DNA of 64,000 nucleotides, taken from Pseudoalteromonas rhizosphaerae (lineage in GTDB: Bacteria; Pseudomonadota; Gammaproteobacteria; Enterobacterales; Alteromonadaceae). Shown piece after piece: positions 1-8,172 of this stretch. The notes beneath the pieces are model-generated. The model saw only the letters and a program-made list of their open reading frames with translations. It ran no database searches and had not been told where the DNA came from. Where the stretch lies: the NCBI RefSeq assembly GCF_902498845.1, contig NZ_CABVLM010000017.1, forward strand, positions 1 to 64,000. The letters are read 5' to 3'. The position numbers were made by a program, and so were the translations under genes. Numbering within the stretch: position 1 is the stretch's first letter; every line of letters starts with the position of its first letter.

Positions 1-60
1 TGTGGAAGCATAGTGATATGTTAAGCTAACTTGTACTAATTACCCGTGAGGCTTAACCAT
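1..60 (+). rRNA. 23S ribosomal RNA, 3' end (partial)
   Basis: The first 60 bases match the conserved 3' end of bacterial 23S rRNA: the TTAAGCTAAC / TACTAAT / CCGTGAGGCTTAACC sequence is that of the terminal helix in gammaproteobacteria. The gene begins outside the window. The 5S gene follows about 200 bases downstream on the same strand, as in a normal rRNA operon. The exact mature 3' end is estimated to within a few bases. Confidence 0.93.
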
Positions 61-160
61 ACAACGCCAAACGCGTTTTATGTGATAGTTGATAGCGCAA
101 GAAGTTAATAGACTAAAGTAGATTTACTGAAAACTTTTATTATCAGAATTCCAAATTTAT

Positions 161-250
161 AAGGTGACTCTTAGCGCGTAGCGTTAAAGTTGAGGCACCT
201 TGCGCAAAGGAAATGTAAGCACTACGTGCTTTGTCATTACTCCTTTGCAC
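161..250 (+). other. Two hairpins in the 23S-5S spacer
   Basis: The 196-base spacer between 23S and 5S contains two tandem inverted repeats. The first pairs AAGGTGACTC (161-170) with GAGGCACCTT (192-201), 9 of 10 bases. The second pairs GCGCAAAGG and GTAAGCAC (202-221) with GTGCTT and CCTTTGCAC (226-250), with an internal mismatched stretch. Spacer hairpins of this kind are normally rRNA-precursor processing stems; that role is inferred from position only. Confidence 0.5.
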
Positions 251-256
251 CGTATT

Positions 257-373
257 TGCTTGGTAACAATAGCGTTTTGGACCCACCTGACCCCATGCCG
301 AACTCAGTAGTGAAACGAAACAGCGCCGATGATAGTGTAGCATTTGCTATGTGAAAGTAGGACATTGCCAGGC
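257..373 (+). rRNA. 5S ribosomal RNA
   Basis: The sequence starts TGCTTGGTAAC and carries the strongly conserved 5S core (ACCCACCTGACCCCATGCCG, then GAACTCAGTAGTGAAACG), and it ends GACATTGCCAGGC, which pairs with the 5' end. Length is about 117 bases. It follows the 23S tail and is followed by a strong terminator. The apparent 66-codon reading frame on the opposite strand is an artefact of this RNA gene. Confidence 0.95.
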
Positions 374-384
374 TCCAAATTGAG

Positions 385-415
385 AAAGCCGCTTCAGAAA
401 TGAAGCGGCTTTTTT
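385..415 (+). terminator. Rho-independent terminator of the rRNA operon
   Basis: A perfect 12-bp stem (AAAGCCGCTTCA / TGAAGCGGCTTT) with a GAAA tetraloop is followed by a run of T. It starts 11 bases after the 5S gene and shares its upstream bases (GGCTCCAAATTGAGAAAGCC) with a second terminator at 581-608. Confidence 0.92.
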
Positions 416-440
416 ACCTCTGTAGGAAAGTGAAAATGCA

Positions 441-475
441 GGTGAAAGGTAAAAGGCATCAGGTAAAAGGAAAAG
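441..475 (-). repeat. Degenerate 7-bp repeat run (TTTTACC-like)
   Basis: Read on the minus strand, 441-475 splits exactly into five 7-base units: CTTTTCC, TTTTACC, TGATGCC, TTTTACC, TTTCACC. All end in CC and three end in ACC. The period and the ACC ending match the perfect heptamer array at 44221-44348 (unit GCTTACC in one register), and two similar units sit inside a broken tRNA at 11140-11153. A shared slippage-prone repeat family is an inference. Confidence 0.45.
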
Positions 476-502
476 AATAAGAGCCTAAAGCCGACTCTAT
501 AT

Positions 503-574
503 ATTTGCTATGTGGCTCTCTACCGCTGTGGGCACCACGACATCCTAAGGCGTAGCGCACCATGGCTCCAAATT
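503..574 (+). pseudogene. Decayed 5S rRNA 3' fragment
   Basis: ATTTGCTATGTG at 503-514 matches the 3' part of the true 5S gene (342-353), and after a rearranged stretch the 20 bases GGCTCCAAATTGAGAAAGCC (564-583) repeat those at the true 5S end (371-390). The sequence between no longer folds as 5S. It reads as the remains of a second 5S-terminator unit after tandem duplication. With its flanks it fills the gene-free stretch 416-729, where nothing else was seen. Confidence 0.55.
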
Positions 575-580
575 GAGAAA

Positions 581-608
581 GCCCGACTAGCAATAGTCGG
601 GCTTTTTT
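581..608 (+). terminator. Second, duplicated rRNA-type terminator
   Basis: GCCCGACTA / TAGTCGGGC forms a perfect 9-bp stem with a GCAA loop and a T6 tail. The bases before it and after it (GTCTGTAGGAAAG, compare CTCTGTAGGAAAG after the first terminator) are duplicated from 371-430, while the stem itself differs, as expected when both arms change together. Confidence 0.85.
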
Positions 609-729
609 ACGTCTGTAGGAAAGCTAATGGCTTTGAGCTGTCAGTGTTAACCTTTGACATGCGTGCGCCATTTTTAATCTTGAGAAACTAGCGCCCTTTA
701 AAAGGAACTGCTATCTAGAAAATGCACTT

Positions 730-1578
730 CTAAAACAACCCATATTCTGCTGTTTCTTCAGCATGTTGATGCATTAAGTGATCAGGTCTAAAGATTGCAC
801 TTGGGTCTATGAGTACGCTATGTTTATGCTCAAGTTTTATTAATCCTCGCATCATATTTTTGGTCTGCGGGTCAATGTCAAAACCTACATCTGTTAGCTT
901 ATCTAAAGGCTTGATATCTTCTTTTTTATAACTGATATTATCCTCGACTTTATCAACAAGTAGTCCTATATGTGGGTTTCTACCATCTTTAGTTGTGAAA
1001 ATGATGATTGGTTTATAATCTAAAACAATTTGTTCTTTGGCTGATTCGAACAGTCTAATTAATTGCATAAAATTGCTGTTTCGCTCAATATTTAGGTCAA
1101 TAAGAGCTTGCTTTGGATTACCTTTTTTTACTAGTTCAATTAGCTTATTAGCGCGACTATACAGGCGTGCATGAGGGATCTTAAATCGTTCTATAATTGC
1201 TTTAAGATCTTCATTTTCGGTTTTAAAGCTGCTGTACCATTTTGCAAAGTTAGATTGCTGAATGTCAGTGTTGTGATTAAAGGACTGATTTTGGCTAATA
1301 CTATTTTCAAGTGCGAAAAACCATTCGTGTTGTTTTTGTTCCCACTCACTAAATAAATTCACTAATGATAAGTTGGTATCTTGTGTTGATTGTTTGTTGA
1401 GAATAATACCTAGATCAAATATTGGAGTGGGGGTTTCCATATAGTCTTTAACACCAATAAAACTTTTATTATCGTTAGGTAATGAGGTTAAATTATCTTC
1501 AAAGCGTTCAGTTAAAAGTATGTCGAGAATTTTTAATGAAATTGTTTTCTGGCCTACTCTAAAATTAATTAAGTCCAT
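730..1578 (-). CDS. CheW-like chemotaxis coupling protein with inserted CZB domain
   Basis: A 282-residue soluble protein. Both ends look like a split CheW fold: residues 1-60 include the PxFDL motif of CheW (residues 52-56), and residues 185-265 carry the second half (IGLLVDKV near 204-211). Residues about 75-155 look like a chemoreceptor zinc-binding (CZB) domain, with QHEW at 83-86, AKW at 112-114 and PHxxx at 135-140. Two of the four usual CZB zinc ligands appear replaced: Ser109 stands where Cys is expected and Tyr140 where His is expected, while His84 and His136 are kept. The start has a very strong ribosome binding site (GGAGGTGAGG, 5 bases from ATG). It stands alone, with no chemotaxis genes beside it. 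A role in coupling receptors to CheA is inferred from the fold. Confidence 0.75.
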   Translation of the reverse strand: MDLINFRVGQKTISLKILDILLTERFEDNLTSLPNDNKSFIGVKDYMETPTPIFDLGIILNKQSTQDTNLSLVNLFSEWEQKQHEWFFALENSISQNQSFNHNTDIQQSNFAKWYSSFKTENEDLKAIIERFKIPHARLYSRANKLIELVKKGNPKQALIDLNIERNSNFMQLIRLFESAKEQIVLDYKPIIIFTTKDGRNPHIGLLVDKVEDNISYKKEDIKPLDKLTDVGFDIDPQTKNMMRGLIKLEHKHSVLIDPSAIFRPDHLMHQHAEETAEYGLF

Positions 1579-1644
1579 AGTGTCCTCACCTCCTAAATAT
1601 ATAACTTAATAATAGAACATTATTTAGAAAGCGCAGCTATTTTG

Positions 1645-2754
1645 TTAAAACACAGAGCGATAGATAATATGCTTATTTTTATCAGTTTTATTGACGAATA
1701 ACGCGTTAACTTGTTTATCTTCACTGAAAATAATATTTAGGCGCTGCATTAAGCAATCATGTTGCAGTGGTTGCGGGCAGCGTTGTGCTGCGGCGCTAAA
1801 CACCATTGCATTGAGATAGCCTTCAAAGTGCAGACGATTAGGTGTGTTAATTTGCGCTGCAGCCATATCTTTTAAGAATTCAGTGCACCAATAGGCGTCA
1901 CATTTATTAGGGTTAGGGACTACTTCGGTCGCCATAAGTTTACTGGGGTATTTTAGGCGAGCAAATAAGTCATTGCTTGAGGCAAAAGATATGCTGGTGT
2001 AGTCAGGTATAAACTGTTGTTCATGGGCACTATTTATAAATTCAGCCAGTGGTTTATAAGTGCCTACTAAGCAAATGGCAGTAGCACCACTGGCTTTTAG
2101 TGCTTTGAGAGCATCCTTAATATCATTACTATTTCGTTGATAGCGCGCGACTTTAACTGGCTTTAGATTGTGTTTGGCGAGCGATTCTCGCAATCCAGAT
2201 TCTACTACAAGACCAAATTCATCTGCTTGAATTAAAAATCCAATACGTGTGTGATTGTGTTCTTCGACTAGGTATTTTATTTGCTCGTTAGCTTCATCAT
2301 CGTAGCTAGCTCGTATGTTGAATACATTAATTGTTGGCTGATAATGCAAAAATTTAGCGCCGCTATAAGGCATTAAATATGGAATTTGCAGTTGTTCAAG
2401 GATTGGTAAAACAGCAAAGCTTGTTGGAGTTCCCATTGCACCGAATAGCGCATCTACTTTGTCTTGATAAATAAAGCGACGAGTATTACTTACTGCGCGT
2501 TTTGGTTCATAGCCATCGTCGGCGACTATTAATTCTACGTGTGCTCCGTTGATACCTCCGTTTTTATTTAGCTTGTTAAAATAGATATTACTACCTAGGT
2601 AAAGTTGTTCACCAATTTGTTTAGCAGGTCCTGTTAACGCGGTAGACATGCCTAATTTTATCGCTGGCTTGTTCTCGGCATAGGCGAAATTGCTATGTGA
2701 AAATAAAAAGAAGAAAAGAACGCTAAGGTAATTTTTTAAGTAAGTATTGTTCAT
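1645..2754 (-). CDS. Periplasmic substrate-binding protein, Leu/Ile/Val-binding type
   Basis: A 369-residue periplasmic binding protein of the type used by branched-chain amino acid ABC transporters. The start at 2754 gives a clear signal peptide ending AYA-EN; the longer frame from 2805 would put 17 polar residues ahead of it and is rejected. The LGMSTALTGPAKQIG motif after the signal is the typical opening of the mature family. Its start lies 32 bp inside the end of tmcA, so it is probably translated by coupling as the third gene of uvrD-tmcA. No permease or ATPase gene lies nearby, so it may serve a transporter elsewhere or act as a sensor partner; the ligand cannot be told from sequence. 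Confidence 0.75.
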   Translation of the reverse strand: MNNTYLKNYLSVLFFFLFSHSNFAYAENKPAIKLGMSTALTGPAKQIGEQLYLGSNIYFNKLNKNGGINGAHVELIVADDGYEPKRAVSNTRRFIYQDKVDALFGAMGTPTSFAVLPILEQLQIPYLMPYSGAKFLHYQPTINVFNIRASYDDEANEQIKYLVEEHNHTRIGFLIQADEFGLVVESGLRESLAKHNLKPVKVARYQRNSNDIKDALKALKASGATAICLVGTYKPLAEFINSAHEQQFIPDYTSISFASSNDLFARLKYPSKLMATEVVPNPNKCDAYWCTEFLKDMAAAQINTPNRLHFEGYLNAMVFSAAAQRCPQPLQHDCLMQRLNIIFSEDKQVNALFVNKTDKNKHIIYRSVF

Positions 2755-4816
2755 ACCAATTAGTAACAGCCTGTTTGAATAGTTTATCGAGTGATTTTTT
2801 ACCACGGATCTGTAAAACTATTTGTGCCTTTTGTGATGACCAGTTTTGTAATATTAGTCTAATAAAAAGACATTTGGTATTTTCATCGCAATTAGATAAG
2901 CTGCTTGGTGTGCACCAAAGTGTCCGCCACAATAAAGGTTTGATGGTAAAAATTTGGTAATCTGTTGTTAGTAATGCAGCTAGACGTGTATCTTGGATGT
3001 TATCAGCGTTATGTTGAGCACAGTCACGCAGTACTTGTTCGACTAATTGTTGATCTAACTGATTGAAATGATCAAGTAGTTGCAATGCAAAGTCTGATTG
3101 AAAATCAGTTTTCAGATTTTTAATTAGCGAGCTGCGATCAGTTAAACTTTTAGCCACAAGAGCTGCATGTTCTGCAGTCGCTTTATCTTGCACAAAGCCT
3201 AGTTTAACTAAACTAAATCCCGCCATTTGCCAAAACTTGAGTAGGCTCGCATTAGCGCCAAAGCTGGCTCCAAACCAGTCACAGCTTGATGCTAGTTGCT
3301 GTTCACAATGAGCAATAAGTTGTGAACCAATACATTTACTATGCTGTGATGGAGCTACAGCAATGCGCACAACACGAGCACACAACCTTGTTAGTACGTC
3401 AGCATTAGCACTTAACTGTGCTAATGTTTGCGCCATCAAATGCCCCTGTGGGCGACGTTGACCACTAACAACCTGTTGACTCAAGTCTGCGGTTAAACCG
3501 CCTTCAATCGCAATTAGGCATACTGCAATAATAACGCCTTGTTGCTGACATACAAAGATGCGTTGCTCTGTCGCGTCAAGTAAGTGACGCAAGTCATTCA
3601 CGCTAGTTTGATAATGCGCTAATGCTAATAGCCCAATGACTTGACGCAGTAGTGCTTCATTTTCAGCAAGGTGTTGGGGAGTCAGTTCAGAATAGAGCAG
3701 AGCGCTGGTGTCTAGCGTAATATCTTGATAATCGGCGTCAAGTGCTAACAAATTACAAATATGCTGTTCTAGCGGATCATTCGCTGCGAAGCGAATTGGT
3801 TGCTCTAGAGTAACACTATGCATATTTTTATAATGTTGCTCTAGGTAACGTTTGAATTTTAGAGTATACCCGCGGCCATTCCCTTCATAACCTACCATAG
3901 TGCTGGCAAATATAATGCGGGGATAATGCGTGAGCATTTTAATTAATAATGGTACTGGGATCGCAGCAGCTTCATCAACCAATAATACATCACAGTCAGG
4001 TAGTTCATTTAGTAATTGATCCGGAGCGATATAATGCAAGTTGGCGAGTTGTTTATCCCGAGTTTGATAGCTTAATCCTCGTGCTGCGGCAAAGTGTTTA
4101 AAACAGCTGTGTAGGGCGTTAAACTGCTGTGCACAAATGAGTATTTTTTTATCGTTAAGTGTTGCAGCAGCAAGCCCTAAAGCCGCCGATTTTCCACGGC
4201 CACGATCGGCGCTGATCAATAAAGGCCGATTGGCTCTACCGTTGGCAGTTCTAATGATTTGCTCGATGCAAAATTGCTGTTCAGTTAGGTTTATTTTACC
4301 TGCTAGCTGGCTTGTTTCTGGTAACGTTTGCCAGCCTGATTGTTGGCTCAGGTGCAGATACAAATTACTCTGGAGTAAGCGTGCCAAGCGTTGGTTAAAA
4401 TAACTCTGCTGTTGTTGTTGAGCAAATGATTGAAAGGCGGTCAGTGCTGGGTCACACCAATAGTGTAAATCATCAAGTTCTGGTAACAATACAATAAATA
4501 AACCGCCAGCCTGAACAGTGCCACTAAGAGCGGCAAATTTGTCTGGCACTAAGCCACTAAAACCGTCATAAATAACATGCTGAAATTCTTGGCCAAGAAT
4601 TTGATGAGTATGTTCAGGCCAGCTACTGTCAGTGAGTTCGCCACTAGTTGATAATACCTTAACAAGCGGATGGCAAAGTTGCTTGAGTAACTCATTAGCC
4701 TGTTGATAACACCAGTTTTGTTCGCCAGTAATGAGTAGCAATTGCCTATGTTTAGCATAGGCAATTTGCGGTAGGATATTACTTATTAACGAGTTAAATG
4801 GCTTGTAGTCGTGCAT
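2723..4816 (-). CDS. tmcA: tRNA(Met) cytidine acetyltransferase TmcA
   Basis: A 697-residue protein with the domain order of TmcA, which acetylates the wobble cytidine (C34) of elongator tRNA-Met using acetyl-CoA and ATP or GTP. An N-terminal domain is followed by an RNA-helicase-like module with Walker A (ADRGRGKS, about residues 204-211) and Walker B (LLVDEAAAIP, about 280-289), then a GNAT acetyltransferase domain (RIAVAPSQHSKCIG near 485-498). Length fits the family. The start overlaps the end of uvrD by 23 bp and the end overlaps the next gene by 32 bp, so the three form one operon. Confidence 0.93.
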   Translation of the reverse strand: MHDYKPFNSLISNILPQIAYAKHRQLLLITGEQNWCYQQANELLKQLCHPLVKVLSTSGELTDSSWPEHTHQILGQEFQHVIYDGFSGLVPDKFAALSGTVQAGGLFIVLLPELDDLHYWCDPALTAFQSFAQQQQQSYFNQRLARLLQSNLYLHLSQQSGWQTLPETSQLAGKINLTEQQFCIEQIIRTANGRANRPLLISADRGRGKSAALGLAAATLNDKKILICAQQFNALHSCFKHFAAARGLSYQTRDKQLANLHYIAPDQLLNELPDCDVLLVDEAAAIPVPLLIKMLTHYPRIIFASTMVGYEGNGRGYTLKFKRYLEQHYKNMHSVTLEQPIRFAANDPLEQHICNLLALDADYQDITLDTSALLYSELTPQHLAENEALLRQVIGLLALAHYQTSVNDLRHLLDATEQRIFVCQQQGVIIAVCLIAIEGGLTADLSQQVVSGQRRPQGHLMAQTLAQLSANADVLTRLCARVVRIAVAPSQHSKCIGSQLIAHCEQQLASSCDWFGASFGANASLLKFWQMAGFSLVKLGFVQDKATAEHAALVAKSLTDRSSLIKNLKTDFQSDFALQLLDHFNQLDQQLVEQVLRDCAQHNADNIQDTRLAALLTTDYQIFTIKPLLWRTLWCTPSSLSNCDENTKCLFIRLILQNWSSQKAQIVLQIRGKKSLDKLFKQAVTNWYEQYLLKKLP

Positions 4817-6959
4817 AAACAGTTACTAACCACTTACTACCAAAGTCATCAAAATTCACTTGTACGCGAGATTGAGCGCCACTGCCTTCGTAATTAATAA
4901 CCGTTCCCATACCAAATTTTGCATGTAATACGTGTTGTCCTAAGCTAAAGCCACTTTCTTCAAATACGGCATGACTAACTGATGAGCTAAATCGTCCTGC
5001 TGCGGGTGGTCGCGATACTTGAGTTTTAATACGAATTTCTTCAATACAATCTTCAGGCATTTCACGTAAAAAGCGTGATGGACTGTGGTACTTTTCTTGA
5101 CCATAAAGACGGCGGCTCTCGGCATGGCTAATATAGAGTTTTTCCATCGCACGAGTCATCCCGACATAACAAAGACGACGCTCTTCTTCTAACCGACCTG
5201 ATTCTTCATTACTTTGTTGAGATGGGAACATGCCTTCTTCAACACCAACCATAAATACGAGTGGAAACTCTAAGCCTTTCGCTGAGTGCAACGTCATCAT
5301 TTGCACTGCATCTTCATGTTCTTCAGCTTGGCCATCACCTGATTCCAGTGAGGTATAAGCCAAGAATCCTTGCAGTGGTGAGCTAAACTCTTCATCTTCC
5401 GGGAGTTCGTATTGGCCACAGGCGCTGATCAGCTCTTCTAAGTTTTCTACCCGAGCGCGGCCCTTTTCGCCTTTTTCTGCTTGATACATCGCCATTAAAC
5501 CAGATGTTTGAATAGCGTATTTCGCTTGCTCTTCTAAAGTGAGATCACCAATTTTATCTTCAATATGTTCTACCAGTTCAACAAACTTAGTAACAACCGT
5601 CGCCGCACGTCCTGATAAATGTTGTTGTTCTACGATGGCTTTGGCGGCGTACCATAATGGTAATGATTCGCTACGCGCACAATCGCGAATATGGCTTAAG
5701 GTCTTATCGCCAATGCCACGAGCAGGAGTGTTAATCACTCGCTCAAATGCAGCATCATCCTGACGATTACCTACGAGCCGTAAATATGCCAGTGCATCTT
5801 TAATTTCCTGACGTTCAAAGAAGCGCATACCGCCGTAAATTCGGTACTTCAAGCCTTCTTGTAACATCGCTTCTTCAAGTACCCGCGATTGCGCGTTACT
5901 ACGATATAAAATCGCCGCATCTTGTAGGGCATTACCAGCGTTTAACCAGCTGCGTAATTTGCTGCTTACAAAGCGCGCTTCGTCTAATTCGTTAAAAGCG
6001 GCATAAACAGAAATAGGTTCACCATCATTGCCATCAGTCCAGAGGCTTTTACCCATTCGGTCTGAGTTATTTTGAATAAGTGCATTAGACGCTTTTAGAA
6101 TAGTGGCAGTAGAGCGATAGTTTTGTTCAAGGCGAATAGTTTCGGCTTTAAAATCGGTCAAAAAGCGCTTAATGTTTTCAATTTTAGCACCACGCCAACC
6201 GTAAATACTTTGGTCATCATCACCTACGATCATGATGCTGTTGGTATCGCCAGCTAATAATTTAAGCCATGCATATTGAATGGTGTTGGTATCTTGAAAC
6301 TCGTCTACTAGCATATGGGCAAAACGTTGCTGGTAGTGACGTAGTAAGGTTGGATTGTTTTTTAGTACTTCAAAACTACGTAATAAGATTTCGGCAAAAT
6401 CAACCAATCCGGCTCGATCACATGCTTCTTGATAAGCGGTGTAAACTTTGAGCATCATTTGTTCGTTGATGTCGTAAGCTTGGATATCTTTGGGGCGCAG
6501 ACCTTCATCTTTCTTGGCGCTGATATACCAGCCAAACTGTTTTGCAGGCCATTTTTTGTCATCAATATTCATGGCTTTTAATAAGCGTTTGATCATTCTA
6601 AGTTGATCATCAGAGTCTAAAATTTGAAACGCTTCTGGTAAGTTTGCTTCGCGATGGTGGGCGCGCAATATACGGTGTGATAAGCCATGGAAAGTACCAA
6701 TCCACATACCACCTACTGGTGCCTGAAGGGCCTGTTCAACGCGCGTGCGCATTTCTTTAGCTGCTTTATTGGTAAAGGTTACTGCAAAAATACTATAAGC
6801 GGAGGCTTGCTCAACCTGCATTAACCATGCGATACGATGAACGAGTACTCGAGTTTTCCCAGAGCCTGCGCCAGCAAGCACCAGCATATTTTGGAGTGGG
6901 GCTGCAACTGCATCCCGTTGTTTATCATTTAAACCGTCGAGTAATTCTGAAACGTCCAT
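4794..6959 (-). CDS. uvrD: DNA helicase II UvrD
   Basis: A 721-residue superfamily 1A 3'-5' helicase acting in nucleotide excision repair and methyl-directed mismatch repair. Helicase motifs are all visible: Walker A AGAGSGKT near residue 30, motif II VDEFQDTN, QSIYGWRGA (motif III region), the TLHSAKGLE motif and VGMTRA near the C-terminus. The frame can start at GTG (6965), ATG (6962) or ATG (6959). The last is chosen because it gives MDVSELLDGLNDKQR, matching the known E. coli start, with AAGG placed correctly upstream. A LexA-type box lies about 70 bases upstream. Confidence 0.95.
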   Translation of the reverse strand: MDVSELLDGLNDKQRDAVAAPLQNMLVLAGAGSGKTRVLVHRIAWLMQVEQASAYSIFAVTFTNKAAKEMRTRVEQALQAPVGGMWIGTFHGLSHRILRAHHREANLPEAFQILDSDDQLRMIKRLLKAMNIDDKKWPAKQFGWYISAKKDEGLRPKDIQAYDINEQMMLKVYTAYQEACDRAGLVDFAEILLRSFEVLKNNPTLLRHYQQRFAHMLVDEFQDTNTIQYAWLKLLAGDTNSIMIVGDDDQSIYGWRGAKIENIKRFLTDFKAETIRLEQNYRSTATILKASNALIQNNSDRMGKSLWTDGNDGEPISVYAAFNELDEARFVSSKLRSWLNAGNALQDAAILYRSNAQSRVLEEAMLQEGLKYRIYGGMRFFERQEIKDALAYLRLVGNRQDDAAFERVINTPARGIGDKTLSHIRDCARSESLPLWYAAKAIVEQQHLSGRAATVVTKFVELVEHIEDKIGDLTLEEQAKYAIQTSGLMAMYQAEKGEKGRARVENLEELISACGQYELPEDEEFSSPLQGFLAYTSLESGDGQAEEHEDAVQMMTLHSAKGLEFPLVFMVGVEEGMFPSQQSNEESGRLEEERRLCYVGMTRAMEKLYISHAESRRLYGQEKYHSPSRFLREMPEDCIEEIRIKTQVSRPPAAGRFSSSVSHAVFEESGFSLGQHVLHAKFGMGTVINYEGSGAQSRVQVNFDDFGSKWLVTVYARLQAI

Positions 6960-7025
6960 CATCACGCCTTTTCAATCAATATTAAAAGCAGTATAACAGG
7001 TGTTTTTGTTAGGCTAAATAAAATA

Positions 7026-7041
7026 CTGTTTTTATAACCAG
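7026..7041 (-). promoter_or_regulatory. Putative LexA (SOS) box upstream of uvrD
   Basis: CTGTTTTTATAACCAG has the CTG-N10-CAG form of the gammaproteobacterial LexA operator and agrees at 12 of 16 positions with CTGTATATATACACAG. It lies in the 320-bp region between uvrD and the divergent small membrane protein gene, 67 bases from the uvrD start. E. coli uvrD is a known SOS gene. Apart from this site and A+T-rich sequence nothing else was recognised between 6966 and 7286. Confidence 0.65.
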
Positions 7042-7286
7042 TTAATTTAATACATAGTCTAAAGGCTTTAAAAACTTAATGATTCATTTATAGTCATTTT
7101 TTAGCTAAGCTAGGTCAATGGTGTGAAGTGATATCGCCAATTTGACTTATATTTAGTAAAAATCACGATTTTAGCTAGTTCTTTGTATTACTGTTGATTT
7201 TAACGTATTGATTTTTAATAACTAAATAGTTGGCATGAAGAATGTAGGTAGATAAGAATAAAATTAAATTAATAATTGAGGTTAAC

Positions 7287-7511
7287 ATGGCAGAGCAAGG
7301 TTCAGGCGGTAATGTTATCGCAGCGATTTGTAATATATTTTTCCCAGGTTTAGGGCAGTTAGTTCAAGGCCGGATCATGGCGGCAATTGGTTTCTTCCTA
7401 GCGTGGGTTATTAGTGGTGCGCTTATTTATGTTGCGATTGGTTTTATATTACTGCCGATCGTCTATATTTGGGCAATCATTGATGCCGCGCGGTTTAGAT
7501 CTTATCGGTAG
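7287..7511 (+). CDS. Small membrane protein with TM2-like fold
   Basis: A 74-residue protein with two hydrophobic segments (about 9-25 and 30-64, the latter long and interrupted). The FFPGLGQLVQGR motif at 18-29 and the IWAIIDA ending resemble TM2 and related two-helix membrane proteins, in which a glycine-rich turn joins the helices. Start is supported by TGAGG six bases upstream. It is divergent from uvrD and followed by a terminator, so it is a single-gene unit. Function unknown. Confidence 0.7.
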   Translation: MAEQGSGGNVIAAICNIFFPGLGQLVQGRIMAAIGFFLAWVISGALIYVAIGFILLPIVYIWAIIDAARFRSYR

Positions 7512-7527
7512 CTGTATCACTTCAAAG

Positions 7528-7552
7528 AATAGCGCTTTTTAGCGCTATTTTT
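7528..7552 (+). terminator. Rho-independent terminator
   Basis: AATAGCGCT / AGCGCTATT forms a perfect 9-bp stem with a TTTT loop and trailing T residues, 17 bases after the stop codon of the small membrane protein gene. Confidence 0.75.
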
Positions 7553-7622
7553 GTCACTGGCTTTATTTATTCAGCACTGACTAGGGTATAATCCCGAGCA
7601 TTAGTTGTATTTAGGTAAAGTT

Positions 7623-7991
7623 ATGGAATACCAATTTATACGCGATCCAATAAGTGGCCTGCGGATTAAAATTAGCAGTGAACATGCGGTTATTGGCCGT
7701 TGGTTAAATGAAGAGATCGGCAAAGACAAAATTGCTATGGTACAAGCTTTAATAGCCTCAGTATCAAGTAGTTTTGAGCCGTTAACGCTACAGGGCCAAG
7801 AAATTGATTTGATCTTAAATAAAGATGAAGCCATTTTTGAAGCCCATGCCTTGCACCAAGACTCTGAAGATTTATTTGCTTATCAAGATGATGAGCTTAT
7901 GCTCGAGGAAAATGGTTTAAGTAGTGGCTGTGGTTTTGAAGATTTTGTTGATCTGATTAATTCATGGCAAGAATTTACTACAGGCAGGTAG
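7623..7991 (+). CDS. yacL: YacL family protein (UPF0231)
   Basis: A 122-residue soluble acidic protein. The N-terminus (MEYQFIRD), the RWLNEEI motif and the C-terminal CGFEDFVDLI segment correspond to E. coli YacL, where the matching parts read MDYEFLRD, HWFNEEV and CGVEDFLQVV. The start at 7623 is preferred to the in-frame TTG at 7605 because it matches the family start and has AGGTAAAG just upstream. A perfect TATAAT lies at 7587-7592. The molecular role of this family is unknown. Confidence 0.85.
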   Translation: MEYQFIRDPISGLRIKISSEHAVIGRWLNEEIGKDKIAMVQALIASVSSSFEPLTLQGQEIDLILNKDEAIFEAHALHQDSEDLFAYQDDELMLEENGLSSGCGFEDFVDLINSWQEFTTGR

Positions 7992-8172
7992 CCGTCAGTT
8001 TTCAGTTAGCAAAATATCCTCGGGTGCCGCGTAATGAAATGCCCTTAGCTATATTGGCAATATTTGTGTTAGCGACCTCTGCGTATTAACCACAATCAGT
8101 ACGTAGAATCGATTTCATCGAAGAGTATTTATCTGTATTATTACGGCAATTAAAATAGTAACTGGAAGAGAT

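Noticed and set aside
143..343. Minus-strand frame of 66 codons
   Set aside because: It runs antisense through the 5S rRNA gene and its spacer.
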